Origin: Paenibacillus sp. MMS20-IR301
GTDB taxonomy: Bacteria > Bacillota > Bacilli > Paenibacillales > Paenibacillaceae
Assembly: GCF_032302195.1 (NCBI RefSeq)
Contig: NZ_CP135275.1
Location: forward strand, 5,586,001-5,650,000
Direction of reading: 5' to 3'
DNA: 64,000 nucleotides
In this document: in pieces, positions 52,811-63,242 of the stretch
How the letters are laid out: each line of letters begins with the position of its first letter
Numbering within the stretch: position 1 is the first letter of the stretch
The notes under the pieces: generated by a model
The model's input: the letters and a program-made list of their open reading frames with translations, nothing else
Database searches by the model: none
Told to the model about the DNA's origin: nothing
Position numbers and translations under genes: made by a program

Positions 52811-53407
52811 CAATTTGAATCCTTAGCAACAACCCCGACCTTTCCCTTATTGATCGGGGAGAGGTTGGCGTTGTTGTTTGTATTATTAGGTTAGGTGATA
52901 CAATTTGAAGCAGAAACTATACTACATTATTCGCCACTCAATACATTCTGATGTGCAACAATAAAAGCCTCAACTCCACTAAGGGAATCGGGGCTTCTCA
53001 TTTTCTATTAATTCTTCATTATATGTAAGTAATCTTAATCATTTGCACTGTTCATATCCTCATCATATCCATACTCATTTAAACCATCGCCATCATAACC
53101 TTCTCTGTCATATCAGCTGTTCATGCTATGCGTGAAATAGAAGTTAAAAAAACAACCTTTTATAAGCTTGTTAGAGAGTATGAACGGCTAGATTGAACTA
53201 GGACGACTAAATTCTGAGTTACTGTCCAATCCCCCTTTTTATTGAAATATATATACAAAGGGACTTTATACGTTCCGTGGGATGTTTATTGAAAATCAAT
53301 TGTATTTACAATTATCACATTTATCCTTTCTCTAATTCCCGCTCCATTTAATACAGTATTTTCAATTAATAATATGTTGAATTTCTTTTATCTCCAGTCA
53401 TTTTAAA
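52811..53407. other. Intergenic region with two hairpins
   Basis: AACAAC...GTTGTT (52828-52875) encloses further pairing (CCCCG with CGGGG), and AAGCC (52965-52969) pairs with GGCTT (52992-52996) to give a leftward terminator. The rest, about 53040-53407, is AT-rich with no supported gene. Confidence 0.5.
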
Positions 53408-54105
53408 TTAATAAATAATTTGGTCATATCCTGCATTCAACATGAAAAATCGAGGCTTAAATCGTTCGACGGTTCGCTTCATGAGTGTAGGTCCCTCATC
53501 GCCATCATTCACATGAGCAGGTGTAACGTTGAGGGCAATCGGAAGTTCACTCTTCGTATCGACGGACAGATGCAGCTTATACCCAAACCACTTGACTTTG
53601 TTGCCAAACGTATCGAGTTTAACTCCCCAGTTGGCATTGCCGGTGAGTTCGCTTTTTCGCTTGGGTTCTTTTTTCTCGTGGCTGCGCTGTCGATGGCGAC
53701 ATGAGTTCCGTCGATGATTTCAGCTTCTTGACACTGAGCGACAAGATCGTCAAACAACTGCTGAGCAAGGCCTTTGCGAGTCAACTCGGCAAAAACTCGA
53801 CTTAACGTAGAAATCGAAGGGGCGGGGATGTCCAGCCGAAGTCCACACTGGTAACGGAAGTGAAGGTCAAACTCCAGTCTGCGCGTAAGGCCGGTGAACG
53901 TATCGATGTTCTCTAAGGGTGCCGCGAGTAATGCACGAAGAATACCTTGACGGCAGTGTCCGTCCGCTCCTCGGGGTGAAGGATTTCTCAATGGTCTCGC
54001 ATACGGTCGTAAGTCCTGTGCGCTGAAAAAGATAGGCAATCGCTCTTTCGATTCCATTTTTTGAAGCTCCTCAAAGGAAAACAGACTTTCTTGGAGAATA
54101 TACAT
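53408..54105 (-). pseudogene. Truncated IS4/IS5-type DDE transposase
   Basis: It begins at the ATG at 54103-54105 with AGGAGG 9 bases upstream (MYILQESLFSFEELQKM). It contains the first catalytic Asp region EIIDGTHVAIDSAA. At 53668-53674 (complement A AAA AAG) the frame shifts by -1 and continues as KEPKRKSELTGNANWGVKL to MLNAGYDQ, where it stops at 53408. The family normally has DAGYD at that place, so the second Asp is Asn, and everything after is missing. The element is dead. Confidence 0.75.
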
Positions 54106-54318
54106 AGGGGACTTCCTCCTCTTGAGTGTTTTGGTGTCGTTACCAAAAAACTTCTCCAAGTTAGGGTGAAGTCCTTTTTTATGCTTGAAAAACCGTTGTG
54201 TAACAAGGGCTTAGATTAATGCAAATGCTCGGTTACAAAATCGTCAGGTATTGAGAAATAAGTTTTAGACTGAAAAAGATAACATAATAACTATCCACTA
54301 TTTACGAGAAAATAATTA

Positions 54319-55293
54319 TTAGACTGAGGATTCTATATCTACATCAGTTGTACTTCTGAATTTAATAATCGTATCTCTTATCTTACTTATAGTAATATCC
54401 ATGTCCTCATATAAATCTAAAATATGATTCTCTTCAAATCCATTTGGTGTTATTTTTCTATCAAAGTCATCTATTGCAATAGGAATACAAAATAATACAC
54501 TTTGACTACTTGAATGCATTATCTCTCTTATTATTTTTAATTCATCATAAAAATAACCCTCAGTATTCATAATGGATTTTTCGGAGAAACAAACAATAAC
54601 AAATTCCGATTTTTCAAGAGCATTCCTAATTTCTTGTTTCCATTTTTCACCAGGCAGTATCTCCTCTGTATCCATCCATACCTTTAACCCATGTTCATCA
54701 AGTTTTTTACGCAATTGAGATGTAATATCTTTATCAATTCTTGAATAGGAGATAAATACTTTCGCAGGATTTAATATATGTCTAAGTTCTTTACGCAATA
54801 TTATCGACTCATTCAACAATTCTCTAACCAAAGTATCTTCCCATATGAAACTCTCCAGTGTAAATATGAGCACTTTCGTAGCATATTCATGAATATCCCA
54901 TAACTCATTAAGAACTCTACAGGCACGATCGACATCAAATAACTCAAGGTTTTTTCCTTTTCTTAGGTAGTATATGAACCAACCCGCTTGCAAATTTGTT
55001 CTCCATGGTTTAATTAAAATAATTGATAGTATTTCGGATAATAATTCAATATCCTCATCTGATTGAGCATTCTCAACTAATTTTGCAAAATGAGTTCGTC
55101 TACGTTCTGGTTGTGAAAGTTGATGTAATTCCCAAAACCTCAACAACTCATCAAAATCAGCTGCTATGATACCTATTCCGCCGTGTGTGTTCTTTATTTT
55201 CTCTTTTAATTCTCCCCATCCTTGATCAATAAATTCATCATTTTCATCCCACACTAAGCCTTTTTCATACTCATGAATTTTAATGTCAATCAC
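54319..55293 (-). CDS. TIR-domain protein with an N-terminal helical domain (third TIR of the Thoeris locus)
   Basis: This protein of about 324 residues has an N-terminal domain of ~185 residues with no recognised family (IDIKIHEYEKGLVWDEND at its start, helical afterwards). A TIR domain follows: AKVFISYSRIDKDITSQLR, LKVWMDTEEILPG, and YFYDELKIIRE. The GTG at 55291-55293 overlaps the previous stop (GTGATTGA) and is a likely start; ATGs at 55326 and 55317, or a longer frame from 55362, are alternatives. It is the last gene of the Thoeris-type operon. It may make a nucleotide signal or cleave NAD; neither is shown. Confidence 0.82.
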   Translation of the reverse strand: MIDIKIHEYEKGLVWDENDEFIDQGWGELKEKIKNTHGGIGIIAADFDELLRFWELHQLSQPERRRTHFAKLVENAQSDEDIELLSEILSIILIKPWRTNLQAGWFIYYLRKGKNLELFDVDRACRVLNELWDIHEYATKVLIFTLESFIWEDTLVRELLNESIILRKELRHILNPAKVFISYSRIDKDITSQLRKKLDEHGLKVWMDTEEILPGEKWKQEIRNALEKSEFVIVCFSEKSIMNTEGYFYDELKIIREIMHSSSQSVLFCIPIAIDDFDRKITPNGFEENHILDLYEDMDITISKIRDTIIKFRSTTDVDIESSV

Positions 55294-56419
55294 TCCGATT
55301 CCATTGAACAATTTCATTCTCAGCATTATAATCAAGTCCTGCAAATAGCATGTCTTCTTCAACTGATAGATTGATACAAAATATTGATTTTCCTAGATTG
55401 TTAAAATAATCTAATTCAAAATTAACCCAATCAGACTCAATAGAGTTCTTTGTTTTAACAAATACTAAGTTTCTTGATTGCTCTAACCTTTTTTGTAATA
55501 CAACCTTTGTATATTCACTGACTAGCTCTCTTTTTAGGAAGTCATTATCACTTGTCCAGTCACAGTATACATTAAGAGAATGCTTATTAAAGGCTTTCAT
55601 AATCTTCTTTATGATTGCGGAGTCTTTGTAACTATGTGAAATAAATACATCATATACTTTTTTGTTTTGCACATTGTTACTTTCAATTCTATTTAATAAA
55701 TCGAGAGGAGTCATGTAAAACTGACTTCTCTCTGTCATATATTCTTTTTTCTTTCCTTTATAGTGTTTTCTTAATTTAGCGTAGCTTCCTGTCGATTGTA
55801 AGTGCTTAAACGCCATATTCCTAATTTGGTTATTCCGTTCACTATCATTAAGCTTGTAAAAAAACTCAATAACTTTTCTTGATTTATATTTCTGTAGTTC
55901 TTTAAATATCTCGAGCTTTCCGTCTATACTTATGCCTTTTTTGTGATAAGCAGCAATAAAGGCATCAATATAAAGTGGTTCAACGTTTTGAATAAGTTCA
56001 TTAGCTTTAGCAATCTTTTTATTCCTACTTTGAATAGCGCTTTGCCTCTTGGCCTTATAATTATCGAGCCTTTGTTGATAACCATTCTTATCAAAGTTGG
56101 CCTTGTGCTTGGCAATCGCCCCCTTAGATATCATGTGTTTGACTTTAGGCAAATTGAGAAAATGTTCTCTCGGTGGATCAGGCTTATATCTGATCTTCTT
56201 ACCGTTCTTTGATAAAAATGCATCTTTCTTTTTATATTGATGATAACGTTGATCTAATTCCATCCACTCTCTAGGATACAGATCTTGAAATAACTCCAAC
56301 AGCGTTTCAGCGCTGTAGTTATAAGGTAATACATCAGATAACCGTCTCAATATTCGACTTATAGTCTTATTGATTCGCATTGTTTCACCAACGTACTTTC
56401 TTTGGGCTATACCAGGCAT
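55286..56419 (-). CDS. TIR-domain protein with a basic N-terminal domain (second TIR of the Thoeris locus)
   Basis: This 377-residue protein has an unusual Lys/Arg-rich N-terminal ~250 residues (RINKTISRILRRLSD, KLRKHYKGKKKEYM) that might bind nucleic acid. It ends in a TIR domain (YDVFISHSYKDSAIIKKIM, LNVYCDWTSDN, SDWVNFELDYF), where the last segment holds the expected catalytic Glu. AGGAG is 10 bases before the ATG. It follows thsB by 29 bases and overlaps the next TIR gene. The N-terminal domain may define what infection signal it senses; this is inference. Confidence 0.82.
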   Translation of the reverse strand: MPGIAQRKYVGETMRINKTISRILRRLSDVLPYNYSAETLLELFQDLYPREWMELDQRYHQYKKKDAFLSKNGKKIRYKPDPPREHFLNLPKVKHMISKGAIAKHKANFDKNGYQQRLDNYKAKRQSAIQSRNKKIAKANELIQNVEPLYIDAFIAAYHKKGISIDGKLEIFKELQKYKSRKVIEFFYKLNDSERNNQIRNMAFKHLQSTGSYAKLRKHYKGKKKEYMTERSQFYMTPLDLLNRIESNNVQNKKVYDVFISHSYKDSAIIKKIMKAFNKHSLNVYCDWTSDNDFLKRELVSEYTKVVLQKRLEQSRNLVFVKTKNSIESDWVNFELDYFNNLGKSIFCINLSVEEDMLFAGLDYNAENEIVQWNRSD

Positions 56420-56448
56420 ACTTGTGGTTCTCCTAATTACGAGTAATT

Positions 56449-57123
56449 TTAAACACTTTTTCGGATGTTATATTGATCTATATTTTCATTAATGTTATAT
56501 GCTATTTGAAGATATCCATCGATATTATCAATAAAATCTGACCACTTAACAGAACGAATGTACGAAGACTCCCCTGTGTACACCTTGCTTCCTTCGTTGT
56601 GATTACTGCAATCACTATATGTTGGTGACTTAAGGTTAAACATGTTTTCTCTTAAGATTTTAAATAGAGTATTTGTCATCAGCGTCGTACATTTGCAATA
56701 CGGACATGAGTTGTCTTGAATGAAATATTCATAACCATTATTTGGATCTGGCAAAACAACCGTCAATAAAGCATTAGCGCCACTCGTTCTACCATCTCTC
56801 GTTAGCTCTTTCAATGAATATGAAATTTCCCAGGGTATCCACTGATCTTCCTCATTAGTATAAATAGTCTTCATATTTTTAGAAATTAATATGATGGTGA
56901 TACTACTATCAAAAATTTTTTTCTTCAATCCAGTCCAAATTGTTTCATCTTTAAATTCACTTAGGTCCTCACCATCAGCTTCGCCTTTGTTAATGTGATC
57001 ATCTTCTTTTAACTTACTTTGTAGCTCATCTACGTAATTTCTTACTGTCGTAAAATAGTTGCCGTTTAAAGGATACACACTGCTGTCAGAATATTTATAA
57101 GAAACAAAGATTTTTCTCCCCAT
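56449..57123 (-). CDS. thsB: Thoeris TIR protein ThsB
   Basis: This TIR protein (224 residues) matches the ThsB/MTH538 type, [15 protein letters not shown] at the start and [12 protein letters not shown] near residue 94-104, with E99 the candidate catalytic Glu. A C-terminal extension has a CPYCKC pair that could bind metal. Family knowledge: on infection ThsB makes a cyclic ADP-ribose isomer that activates ThsA. It lies 37 bases downstream of thsA. Its length is slightly above that of the studied Bacillus ThsB. Confidence 0.9.
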   Translation of the reverse strand: MGRKIFVSYKYSDSSVYPLNGNYFTTVRNYVDELQSKLKEDDHINKGEADGEDLSEFKDETIWTGLKKKIFDSSITIILISKNMKTIYTNEEDQWIPWEISYSLKELTRDGRTSGANALLTVVLPDPNNGYEYFIQDNSCPYCKCTTLMTNTLFKILRENMFNLKSPTYSDCSNHNEGSKVYTGESSYIRSVKWSDFIDNIDGYLQIAYNINENIDQYNIRKSV

Positions 57124-57160
57124 AATAAATCACTCCCAAAAGTAAGATATTTTATTAAAA

Positions 57161-58618
57161 TCATCTACCGTTCTTCAGAGTATTAACAATTTTTATTACT
57201 CTCTTAATAATTTCATGATGATCATGGTGTGCATGTCCAATGAATTCAAAGTCAGCTTTGAGGGCTGGAAAGTCATTATAATATTTATTGTAATTTCTTA
57301 TAATCTCTTCCCACAGAATTTTACTCATATAACCTGTAGCTCCAATTGGAATCACTTTAACTCCTTGAGCGACAGCAATATCAAATTCTTTTCTAACACC
57401 GTCTGCATCTGCTACATTGCCCTCTTCATCTTTATTTCCAAAAATAAAAATTGCACAACCAACATCTGATATAAAGTCTTGTCTATACTGATTCCATAAA
57501 TGTGGCAATTCTAAACCATTGGTTGCAAACTGGGGAAATGGCCTTAATATTAAATAATCACTAATTTTTCGTTTATTTGTAGAATAGACATAATCTAATG
57601 ATCCGTTAATAACAGCACTTCCAACTCCCAGCCCGAATCCAGAAGCAATTTTGAATCCAGCCTTTACAATCTCATGACTCAATGTATGAATAAACAACCG
57701 AGCATTCTTCTCATCATTCGTAAATTGTTTATACTCAATAGCACTTCCTGAGATTAATATCTTCGATCTACTATATCGCTGATAAATAGTCTTTAAAATA
57801 TCGGTAATATCTGAATATTTTTCAACTAACACAGGTTTAATATGATACCTTTCCAAATCCGCACACTTTAGTTCCTGTTTAATCGAATCATACCTAAACT
57901 TCTCATCGGCCTCATCTTTTGGGAGATAATTATAATCATCTCTGTTAACCCTTTTAAAGAAGCAAAAATGGTTTCTTCCATCGTGACCCATTAAGACTCT
58001 AATTCGACTTAAAATATACTCTAAATCAGGATCTTCAAAGCTATAACCTATAAATAAAAAAGTCTTTGAAATCAAATCTCCCTTAAGCCCAATTGAAAAC
58101 AGCTGATTATTCTCATGAAACATTTCGTATTCATCTTTTATCAATACAGTTTCATTTGCTCTTTCAATATCTCCATGCATTTTGTAAACAATTGCATCTC
58201 TTTTAGGCTTTAGGAGGGCAAGATCCGTTTGTTTTATTTTTACATCGGGGTTTTTTCCAGCTTCACTTAATGACTTTTCAATAAGTCTATCGTAGTTTGT
58301 TGTCCAATAAGTATCTATAGGAAGCTGTGCTAATATAATATGGTTGTCATTTATTTTCGCATCCGCAGAAAAATTGTCGATAACTAACTGTGAGAGTCTC
58401 TGTCGGCCATTTTTATTAAAAAAATACTGAGCTAGAGAAATTAAATCAGTTTCCTTTTCAATGTCAAGACCGAGTTCCTCTGCAGCTTCTCTAAGAAGTT
58501 CCTTCCAATTAACGAACCCTGAGGCTGCTGATAATCCCGCTCCAGCAAAAACTGCAGCATTATCTTCATGAAGAGCCTTGAGGTATTCTTTTATTAGTAC
58601 TTCTTTATCAGTACCCAT
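57161..58618 (-). CDS. thsA: Thoeris NADase effector ThsA (SIR2-SLOG)
   Basis: ThsA depletes NAD when the ThsB signal binds its SLOG domain, halting phage growth. The 485-residue protein has an N-terminal SIR2 domain (AVFAGAGLSAASG near residue 22; TTNYDRL with N108; YKMHGD with H148, the catalytic pair) and a C-terminal SLOG domain from ~285 (ILISGSAIEYKQF, ASGFGLGVGSAV, VRKEFDIAVAQGVKVIPIG). Its length is close to that of the studied Bacillus ThsA. AGGAGG is 9 bases before the ATG. It is the first gene of the operon. Confidence 0.94.
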   Translation of the reverse strand: MGTDKEVLIKEYLKALHEDNAAVFAGAGLSAASGFVNWKELLREAAEELGLDIEKETDLISLAQYFFNKNGRQRLSQLVIDNFSADAKINDNHIILAQLPIDTYWTTNYDRLIEKSLSEAGKNPDVKIKQTDLALLKPKRDAIVYKMHGDIERANETVLIKDEYEMFHENNQLFSIGLKGDLISKTFLFIGYSFEDPDLEYILSRIRVLMGHDGRNHFCFFKRVNRDDYNYLPKDEADEKFRYDSIKQELKCADLERYHIKPVLVEKYSDITDILKTIYQRYSRSKILISGSAIEYKQFTNDEKNARLFIHTLSHEIVKAGFKIASGFGLGVGSAVINGSLDYVYSTNKRKISDYLILRPFPQFATNGLELPHLWNQYRQDFISDVGCAIFIFGNKDEEGNVADADGVRKEFDIAVAQGVKVIPIGATGYMSKILWEEIIRNYNKYYNDFPALKADFEFIGHAHHDHHEIIKRVIKIVNTLKNGR

Positions 58619-58647
58619 CGTATAACTCCTCCTATTAAAAAGGCGCA

Positions 58648-58671
58648 GCTAAAAAAGAAATTCTTTTAGCT
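58648..58671 (-). terminator. Weak terminator after hsdR
   Basis: Leftward, AGCTAAAAGAA pairs with TTTCTTTTTTAGCT around a short loop. It lies between the hsdR stop and the thsA start, so it may separate the two operons. Confidence 0.5.
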
Positions 58672-58693
58672 ACACCTGATGTCTGTTTGTCTG

Positions 58694-61600
58694 TTAATAT
58701 CTAAATTCTTCTGTCTCTGCATGAGCCATCAATTCTGCTTGCTGAATGATGAGGTCTATAGCCATCTTCTCAAGATCCGGCGGGTAACCGTACTTCTTAA
58801 GTAATCGTTTAACGGTAATCCGCATCTGGGCCCGGACATTCTCCCGAAGCGTCCAATCCACCTTGATGTTGCTTTTAATAGCTTGGGTTAATTCATGAGC
58901 TATTTGCTTGAGAACGAGATCACCCATCAGTTCTTTGGCTGTTTCATTTGAGGACAAGGCATCGTAGAAGGCTACTTCCTCTTTAATGAGTCCAAGATCT
59001 TCACCTCGCTTTACGGCAGCGTTCATCTCTTTGGCCATCTGGATCAACTCTTCAATGACCTGCGTTGTCTCGATTGTACGGTTGTTGTATTTACGAACAG
59101 CTTCCTCCAGCATCTCGGAAAACTTCTTCGACTGAATAATGCTGACTCTTGAAACAGCCTTCACCTTACCCTGAAGCAGCCTTCTCAACAACTCTACCGC
59201 AAGGTTTTTTTGTTTCATCCCGCGTACATTCTCCAGGAATTCATTCGACAATATCGAGATGTCCGGCTTTTGCAATCCGACTGCTTCCATAATATCAATG
59301 ACTTCGTCGGACATTATCGACTTTGAGATAAGTTGATTTAATTCAGCGTCTAACTCATTCGTCGTCTTCTTCTTGTTTTCCGTCGTGATAATTTTGACAA
59401 TCCCTGATTTGACAGCCTTAAAGAAACTAATCTCCAAGTTCACTTGCTCTGCAACTTCTGTAGTAGCACATAGAGCATATGCTTTTGCCAACTCCGTCGT
59501 CCAATTCACAAAACTACGTTTTCCTTGATCCCCAAGTCCCAGTACATAGTCCACAGCTTCAACGATGGCCTTCATCCGCTCAGAGGCTTTCTCTGAAGCG
59601 AATCTAGTAAAGTCATGTCCGTGCAAAAGTTCTCGAATAAGTTGGATTCTCTCAAGCATGAAGTCAACCGCCTGATCTGTATCGATCCCCGCAGTCTTGC
59701 GATCATTTTCCGTGTATCGTTGGAGTGCTGATTTCAACATATCCGCAATGCCAATATAGTCCACGATTAGTCCGCCTGGTTTGTCTCGGAACACCCTATT
59801 TACACGGGCAATCGCCTGCATTAGGTTGTGTCCCTTCATGGGTTTGTCAATGTACATGGTGTTCATACTAGGGACGTCGAATCCCGTTAACCACATGTCG
59901 CGGACAATTACGATTTCAAGAGGATCTTTCAAATCTTTCATTCGTTTTGCCAATTGTTCTCTACGGCGCTTCGTTCCAATATAAGTTTGCCATTCTGCTG
60001 GATCACTGGAGGTTCCTGTCATAACGATTTTGATTTTACCCTCGTTGTCGTCATCACTGTGCCAATCCGGTCGAAGCGCGATAATTTCTTTATACAAATC
60101 AATAGCAATACGGCGCGACATAACAACGATCATCGCTTTACCATACATGGCACCTTGACGTTGCTCGTAGTGATTGACCATGTCCTTGGCTACTTGTTTG
60201 ATCCGTTTCTCCGAGCCAGCCAACGCTTCCAACCGCGCCCACTTAGACTTCAGCTTTTCTTGCTGCGTATATTCTTGATACTCCGTAATTTCTTCATACT
60301 CATTATCAATGATGGGCTGTTCTGTATCAGATAACTCCAACCGGGCAATTCGGCTTTCATAGTAGATCTTGACGGTTGTTCCATCTTCCACTGCTCGCGT
60401 CATGTCATAGATATCGATATAATCACCAAAGACAGCAGGGGTATTCTTATCGGTCAACTCAACAGGTGTACCTGTATAGCCAATATAGGAGGCGTTTGGC
60501 AATGCATCGCGCATGTATTTGGCATATCCGTACTTAATGTTTGTCTCATCTTCACCAGTAACCATCTCGGCCTGAAATCCATATTGACTACGATGAGCTT
60601 CATCTGCGATGACGATCACATTGCGGCGATTGGTGAGTGCAGGGTACTTTGAGTCGCCCTCTTCAGGTGAAAACTTGTGTACCGTTGTGAAAATAATCCC
60701 ACCTGACTCCACCGATAACAACTCTTGTAAATGTGTGCGGTTTTCTGCATGTTGAGGGGTTTGACGCAGCAAATCTTTCGACTTGCTGAACGTAGCGAAC
60801 AGTTGATCGTCCAGATCATTTCGGTCTGTTACGACAACAATCGTCGGATTGTCCATTGTCAGTACTAGCTTTCCGGCGTAAAAGACCATGGATAGGCTTT
60901 TACCGGAGCCTTGAGTGTGCCAGATGACACCGATTTTTCGATCCCCTTCTTCCATTGTTGCTCTCTCCGTACACGCTATCGCCTTGTTAGTAGCATGGTA
61001 TTGGTGGTAACCGGCTAATATTTTGAAGAGATGTTCCCCATCCGTCTGAAACAAGACAAAATGCTTGATAATATCAAGCAGCCTGCTTTTCTCGAACATA
61101 CCTTTGATCAACACTTCAAGTTGAGGGAGAGAGGAAGAGGCAACATCTTCCCCATCAATCGTCCGCCACATCATGAACCGTTCCTCATCTGCCGTCAAGC
61201 TTCCTACACGAGCATTAACACCATCGCTGATGACCAAAAATGAATTATATGTAAAAAGAGATGAGATCGCCTTTTTGTATGTCTGTACCTGGTTGTATGC
61301 ATCACTAATTCCCACCTCTTCATTGGAGGCGCTCTTCAGCTCCAAGACTGCAATCGGAAGGCCATTCACAAAGACCACCACATCCGGCCGCTTATCCTTT
61401 TGATTCTCGATTACTGTGAATTGATTAACGACCAGAAAGTCGTTATTATCTACTCGGTCAGGATGAGTATCGAATAACCAAACCTTCTCTGTTGGATAGT
61501 CAACGTTAGTCGCCCGATACTGTACGTCAATACCATCGGTAATCATTTTCTGGAAAGCTTTATTGTTGATTATCAGGCTTGGACTGCGAGGCACTTCAAT

Positions 61601-61831
61601 AATACGAATAGCTTCCTCAATTGCTTCCCTTGGCAGTCGCTTGTTGATTCGAATAAGAGCCTCGCGAAGACGGTCTTTCAGAATAACATCCTGATAGAGC
61701 AGCCTTTCCGGGTATTCACCTTCCGGCGATACTTCTGGACCATATGCTTTGTTATAATTCAACTCTTCGAACCACTCTAGTGCAGCTTGTTCCAAGTCGC
61801 TCTCGGTGTAGGATGTGGTGTAAAGGGCCAT
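58694..61831 (-). CDS. hsdR: Type I restriction enzyme R subunit
   Basis: HsdR is the DNA translocase and nuclease of a type I restriction-modification system. The 1045-residue protein has an N-terminal PD-(D/E)XK nuclease (D150 in [11 protein letters not shown] and E164-L-K166 in AVLELKSA), then SF2 motifs: [11 protein letters not shown] near 305, [10 protein letters not shown] near 408, GYTGTPVEL, and [12 protein letters not shown]. The C-terminal ~350 residues are the helical region that binds the methylase core. GGGAGG is 8 bases before the ATG. It follows hsdS by 22 bases. Confidence 0.95.
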   Translation of the reverse strand: MALYTTSYTESDLEQAALEWFEELNYNKAYGPEVSPEGEYPERLLYQDVILKDRLREALIRINKRLPREAIEEAIRIIEVPRSPSLIINNKAFQKMITDGIDVQYRATNVDYPTEKVWLFDTHPDRVDNNDFLVVNQFTVIENQKDKRPDVVVFVNGLPIAVLELKSASNEEVGISDAYNQVQTYKKAISSLFTYNSFLVISDGVNARVGSLTADEERFMMWRTIDGEDVASSSLPQLEVLIKGMFEKSRLLDIIKHFVLFQTDGEHLFKILAGYHQYHATNKAIACTERATMEEGDRKIGVIWHTQGSGKSLSMVFYAGKLVLTMDNPTIVVVTDRNDLDDQLFATFSKSKDLLRQTPQHAENRTHLQELLSVESGGIIFTTVHKFSPEEGDSKYPALTNRRNVIVIADEAHRSQYGFQAEMVTGEDETNIKYGYAKYMRDALPNASYIGYTGTPVELTDKNTPAVFGDYIDIYDMTRAVEDGTTVKIYYESRIARLELSDTEQPIIDNEYEEITEYQEYTQQEKLKSKWARLEALAGSEKRIKQVAKDMVNHYEQRQGAMYGKAMIVVMSRRIAIDLYKEIIALRPDWHSDDDNEGKIKIVMTGTSSDPAEWQTYIGTKRRREQLAKRMKDLKDPLEIVIVRDMWLTGFDVPSMNTMYIDKPMKGHNLMQAIARVNRVFRDKPGGLIVDYIGIADMLKSALQRYTENDRKTAGIDTDQAVDFMLERIQLIRELLHGHDFTRFASEKASERMKAIVEAVDYVLGLGDQGKRSFVNWTTELAKAYALCATTEVAEQVNLEISFFKAVKSGIVKIITTENKKKTTNELDAELNQLISKSIMSDEVIDIMEAVGLQKPDISILSNEFLENVRGMKQKNLAVELLRRLLQGKVKAVSRVSIIQSKKFSEMLEEAVRKYNNRTIETTQVIEELIQMAKEMNAAVKRGEDLGLIKEEVAFYDALSSNETAKELMGDLVLKQIAHELTQAIKSNIKVDWTLRENVRAQMRITVKRLLKKYGYPPDLEKMAIDLIIQQAELMAHAETEEFRY

Positions 61832-61853
61832 ATGATGCGCCTCCCTTGATTAG

Positions 61854-63242
61854 TTAGTGGGCACTGTATTTCTCACTATCTTCTGCAACCATTGGCAGAT
61901 CGACAGACTGAGTGTACTCTTGCTCCACAGGCACTCGAATTTCACCAGACATAAGTTTGGGGAGAAGGGTATCGCGGATCTGAGATAACGTTGCAGATTC
62001 TTCTCCGATATGCTGAATATTAGTGTGAATTTTGCTAAAAAGTGACGCATACTGATTGATAATATTAATCTCTGGAATTATAATGCGATGTACATTAAAC
62101 AAACTATTTAAATCCAGATTTTTAATCCCAGTCGTTCCATTCTCATATTGAAACAATAGATCATCTTTATACATACAATTAAGATAGCTATATAAAAACT
62201 CTTGGAATCTTGGCTGTGATTTTATAACCCGACAAAAATTTGTGCAAATTAAAGGATGATCAAATTTATCGATAACTTCATTAGTGATGAATGCAGTTCT
62301 GCCTGTTGACTGTGTTGGACTCCCACCTGAAACTTCAACGATTATGTCACCAGCAACTAAGGATTTCTTTTCAGCATTTTTTAGCAAAATAAACCGTTGC
62401 GGAACTTTACCAGTAGATCCTTTTGCGATTTCAGGAATATCTGCTCCGCGGACACAAGATACTTCTTTAATAAAGTTGCCTACCGGACTATCTTTCCCCC
62501 AATCTCCACCTGAAGTTTCTAAGATTATTTCTTGGAAGTTCCCGACCTTCCAGCCCTTAGGAATCAACCCCAATTCACTTTTCTCAAACGCACCACCGCT
62601 GGACTTATACGGTTCTCCGTTTTCGTTCGGAAACTCAAAGTCTACAAACCACCGTTTGAAAAGGGCCTGGGCCATTTCTTCAAGGTTTTTGTTGATGGCG
62701 TTGTTGAGTTCAATTTTTTTGTCTAGAGAGCAAAGAGTTTTGCTAATTCTATTTTGCTCTCCTAAATCCGGAACCAGAAGTTCAAACTCTTCGATCATCC
62801 CCTTTGTTAGGGCTGCTCGAGTCCCCCCCGTTTGGGCAAGTGAAAGCATGAAATTCTGCATTAGCTCATTTGTTAAAAATGACTTCAAAAAAAAGGGATC
62901 CAGTTTTGATTTGTCTACTCGTATAATTGCGACATGTTGATTTACTCTTGCAGGTAATATTTCATTAGGGACAATACAGCAACGACAAACAGAGTCCCCA
63001 GTGATATTTAAAAGAACATCGTCCTGTTGAACATCAACATTATTCAGTTTCTTTGCTTGTTCATCATCAATATAAGCAAGACCATTATACAAGAAAGTAT
63101 GGTTATAAATATTTTGACTTCGAATCAAGCTAATACCGGAAGTTTTATAATTTTCTTTCCCACCAGATGGAGTTGCACCACTTCCGATTTTAATGCACAG
63201 GTCCTTTAACTTTTTTTTCTCCCAACTTGTTTCAGAAATCAA
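61854..63242 (-). CDS. hsdS: Type I restriction-modification specificity subunit S
   Basis: HsdS chooses the split target sequence. The protein, about 462 residues, has two target-recognition domains (~5-175 and ~225-395), each followed by a conserved helix ([20 protein letters not shown] and [19 protein letters not shown]). The [19 protein letters not shown] linker between them is typical. The likely start is the TTG at 63240-63242, with GGGGGG 7 bases upstream and an 11-base overlap with hsdM; a longer frame begins at the ATG at 63275. The recognised sequence cannot be predicted from sequence alone. Confidence 0.9.
   Translation of the reverse strand: MISETSWEKKKLKDLCIKIGSGATPSGGKENYKTSGISLIRSQNIYNHTFLYNGLAYIDDEQAKKLNNVDVQQDDVLLNITGDSVCRCCIVPNEILPARVNQHVAIIRVDKSKLDPFFLKSFLTNELMQNFMLSLAQTGGTRAALTKGMIEEFELLVPDLGEQNRISKTLCSLDKKIELNNAINKNLEEMAQALFKRWFVDFEFPNENGEPYKSSGGAFEKSELGLIPKGWKVGNFQEIILETSGGDWGKDSPVGNFIKEVSCVRGADIPEIAKGSTGKVPQRFILLKNAEKKSLVAGDIIVEVSGGSPTQSTGRTAFITNEVIDKFDHPLICTNFCRVIKSQPRFQEFLYSYLNCMYKDDLLFQYENGTTGIKNLDLNSLFNVHRIIIPEINIINQYASLFSKIHTNIQHIGEESATLSQIRDTLLPKLMSGEIRVPVEQEYTQSVDLPMVAEDSEKYSAH

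Noticed and set aside
52828..52875. AACAAC...GTTGTT hairpin as an integron attC site
   Set aside because: The simple sequence and the lack of the usual attC core spacing, integrase or cassette genes make this no more than a chance likeness.
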